From contig JADJVG010000009.1 of NCBI GenBank assembly GCA_016716675.1, positions 62,001 to 126,000 on the forward strand: a DNA stretch of 64,000 nt, written 5' to 3'. The stretch is from Hyphomicrobium sp. (GTDB lineage Bacteria > Pseudomonadota > Alphaproteobacteria > Rhizobiales > Hyphomicrobiaceae). The notes under the pieces are model-generated. The model saw only the letters and a list, made by a program, of their open reading frames with translations, searched no databases and was not told the origin of the DNA. Position numbers and translations under genes: made by a program. Positions 62,830 through 64,000 of this stretch are shown piece by piece (within the stretch, counting starts at the first letter, position 1; each line of letters begins with the position of its first letter).

Positions 62830-63561
62830 TGCGTAAACTCCTATGGTGCGTTTCTGCTATCGGCAGTCGGTAGGAGCAAGGGGCGAGGCCGAATCGCTCG
62901 CCTAAATCACCAGTCCGAATCGTTGGCGCGGACTGCGCGTGTCATGTGTGTTGAGGCGCTCTTGCGCCAATGTGTGTGTTGCGCTCGTAACCTTGGAGCT
63001 GGGCAAATATCGGTGCGCACACCATGAAACATGTATATTATATACATCGTATGGTTTTGGTGTGCATCCGCAATGGACGTGGATGTCAATCAATTACTGG
63101 TGACTGCCGTCGATGCGCGAATCTAGCGTGTCGCGCCGAATCAGAACTCTGTTGTTGCAAATGGGTAGAACTACCGATTCTCAGCAATGGTCATGGTTAT
63201 TAGATTGAAATCTGAGACGTCCGTCGAAGATATCGCGATTGTCTGCCCCCTTCAGCTTTCTGCGCAAGTTCGCCGGACGTCTCCCTTGATCATGTCGCTT
63301 TTAGACATGCGCTGACGCGCGATCCTCTCGCGAGCCATCTTAATTCGTCGATCAAGCTCAGCCGCTGCACTGGCGATGCTGTGCGACGGCGTGATGTCAT
63401 GGCGACAGGTTTGACGCTGAAGGAACGCGGATACGAAAACGCGCGGGCGTCCCACAACTCGTCAATCAGGCGCTGATGTTGGCTAGTGGAGGTGAGAACC
63501 AAAAGTTCGAACCCGTACCATCGCGCGCAGGGTTGCTGTGGCGGCTGCGCGAAAGTAAAAA
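62830..63561. other. 730-base stretch without a supported gene, between oxidase remnant and tRNA-Ala
   Basis: Apart from the palindrome at 63031 there is no convincing gene. A minus-strand frame covering 63290-63610 runs through the tRNA and has no ribosome site. The stretch is lower in G+C than its surroundings around 63010-63220. No integrase, att-like repeat of the tRNA 3' end, or insertion element is visible. Confidence 0.4.
63031..63047. promoter_or_regulatory. 17-bp perfect palindrome, probable operator upstream of oxidase remnant
   Basis: ATGTATAT-T-ATATACAT is perfectly symmetric around one base. Outer CCAT (63023-63026) and ATGG (63051-63054) extend the dyad after three-base gaps. 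It resembles ATGT-N-ACAT sites of PadR/MarR-type regulators, though the N9 spacing is unusual. It lies ~200 bases upstream of the minus-strand oxidase gene. The regulator is not identified. Confidence 0.6.
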
Positions 63562-63637
<76 letters not shown>

Positions 63638-63757
63638 GAACCAATTGGGAGCGGGTGGTTGCCCACCCGCGTATGTGGCCTGATAAGTCGTTCAGGCCGA
63701 AACTTCAAGGACGATCGTCACGCAATCCGCAGATCATGCCTGCGGCATTGTTTAGGC

Positions 63758-64000
63758 TTAGGCTTCCTCGTCGCCGTCGCCCGGGGGGCCGCCAATAATA
63801 TTGGCCATGTCGCCGCCTTCTTCCTCTTCCTCTTCGAGGAAGGCTTCGTCGCCGTCGGCCACTTCAGCGTCGACGCCTTCGACGTCCGCCAGGGCTTCTT
63901 CACCCTCAACGACCGGCAATTCGCCATCGGCCTCCTCGGCAATCGGCGCTTTCTTGATCTTGTTGCGGGCGGCCTTTTCCTCGGCCTGTAAGGCGGCGAG
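63758..64000 (-). CDS. FYDLN-acid family protein, C-terminal part (5' end outside window)
   Basis: The frame is open to the window edge and stops at TAA 63760-63758. The visible 80 residues begin with Lys/Ala-rich sequence ('KAARNKIKKAPIAEEADG') and continue as a strongly acidic Glu/Asp tail ('FLEEEEEEGGDMANIIGGPP', then GDGDEEA). This is the low-complexity acidic C-terminus of the FYDLN-acid (TIGR02300) family of alphaproteobacteria, whose zinc-ribbon-like N-terminus would lie beyond the window. It often flanks tRNA-Ala in this group. The function is unknown. Confidence 0.85.
   Translation of the reverse strand, partial: LAALQAEEKAARNKIKKAPIAEEADGELPVVEGEEALADVEGVDAEVADGDEAFLEEEEEEGGDMANIIGGPPGDGDEEA

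Overview
The window looks like chromosomal DNA of an alphaproteobacterium, most likely Hyphomicrobiales and possibly Hyphomicrobium-like. The evidence is high G+C, a phaR / phaA-phaB polyhydroxybutyrate locus, a zur-znuCB-ispG run, a FYDLN-acid protein next to tRNA-Ala, and many periplasmic redox and denitrification-type accessory genes. The genus is inference. No insertion sequence, phage or CRISPR array is visible. At least ten conserved genes are split by small indels, often in short base runs. This looks more like residual assembly error than decay, so I annotate those genes as single CDSs and state the break.

Layout. 1-9299: the C-terminal part of a giant RTX-type adhesin, then its type I secretion system (TolC-like, ABC exporter, HlyD-like). 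9665-21074: the most interesting locus. A near-perfect sigma-54 promoter precedes a same-strand run: a small periplasmic protein, a Met-Gly-Ser repeat protein, an anchored pentaheme cytochrome c, a Tat-exported molybdopterin oxidoreductase of the DMSO reductase family, its four-cluster Fe-S subunit, a TorD-type chaperone, a larger polyferredoxin, an unknown 157-residue protein, a heme-motif histidine kinase and a sigma-54 response regulator. The promoter and the encoded sigma-54 activator suggest a self-controlled respiratory module. Its substrate cannot be read from sequence. 21251-26848: a Cu/Ag CusBA-type efflux locus with a Cys/Met-rich protein and a YtkA-like protein. 26905-30659: an OmpR-type two-component system with PepSY proteins and a cytochrome b561.

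30741-36008: a YafK-like L,D-transpeptidase, then a nitric-oxide group (NsrR-like Rrf2 regulator, cytochrome P460, NnrS, 2Fe-2S ferredoxin) with a 23-bp palindrome between the divergent P460 and nnrS genes, then a fumarylacetoacetate hydrolase-family enzyme. 36083-39425: an uncharacterised two-gene membrane/coiled-coil module. 39669-43262: zur, znuC with His-rich ends, znuB, ispG. 43369-49866: a small conserved protein, DUF599 protein, IspA, MtgA with a long Pro-rich N-terminus, ribosomal protein L32, a membrane protein and a GGDEF-EAL protein with a degenerate GGDEF site.

49944-52920: phaR (minus strand) and phaA-phaB. 53024-58335: small secreted proteins, YbdD-CstA, a YkuD L,D-transpeptidase and a Crp-type regulator. 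59218-61229: a FixLJ-like pair and an AhpD-like protein. 61446-62829: a broken cbb3-type oxidase subunit I and a 38-residue membrane protein. The window ends with tRNA-Ala(GGC) and the C-terminus of a FYDLN-acid protein.
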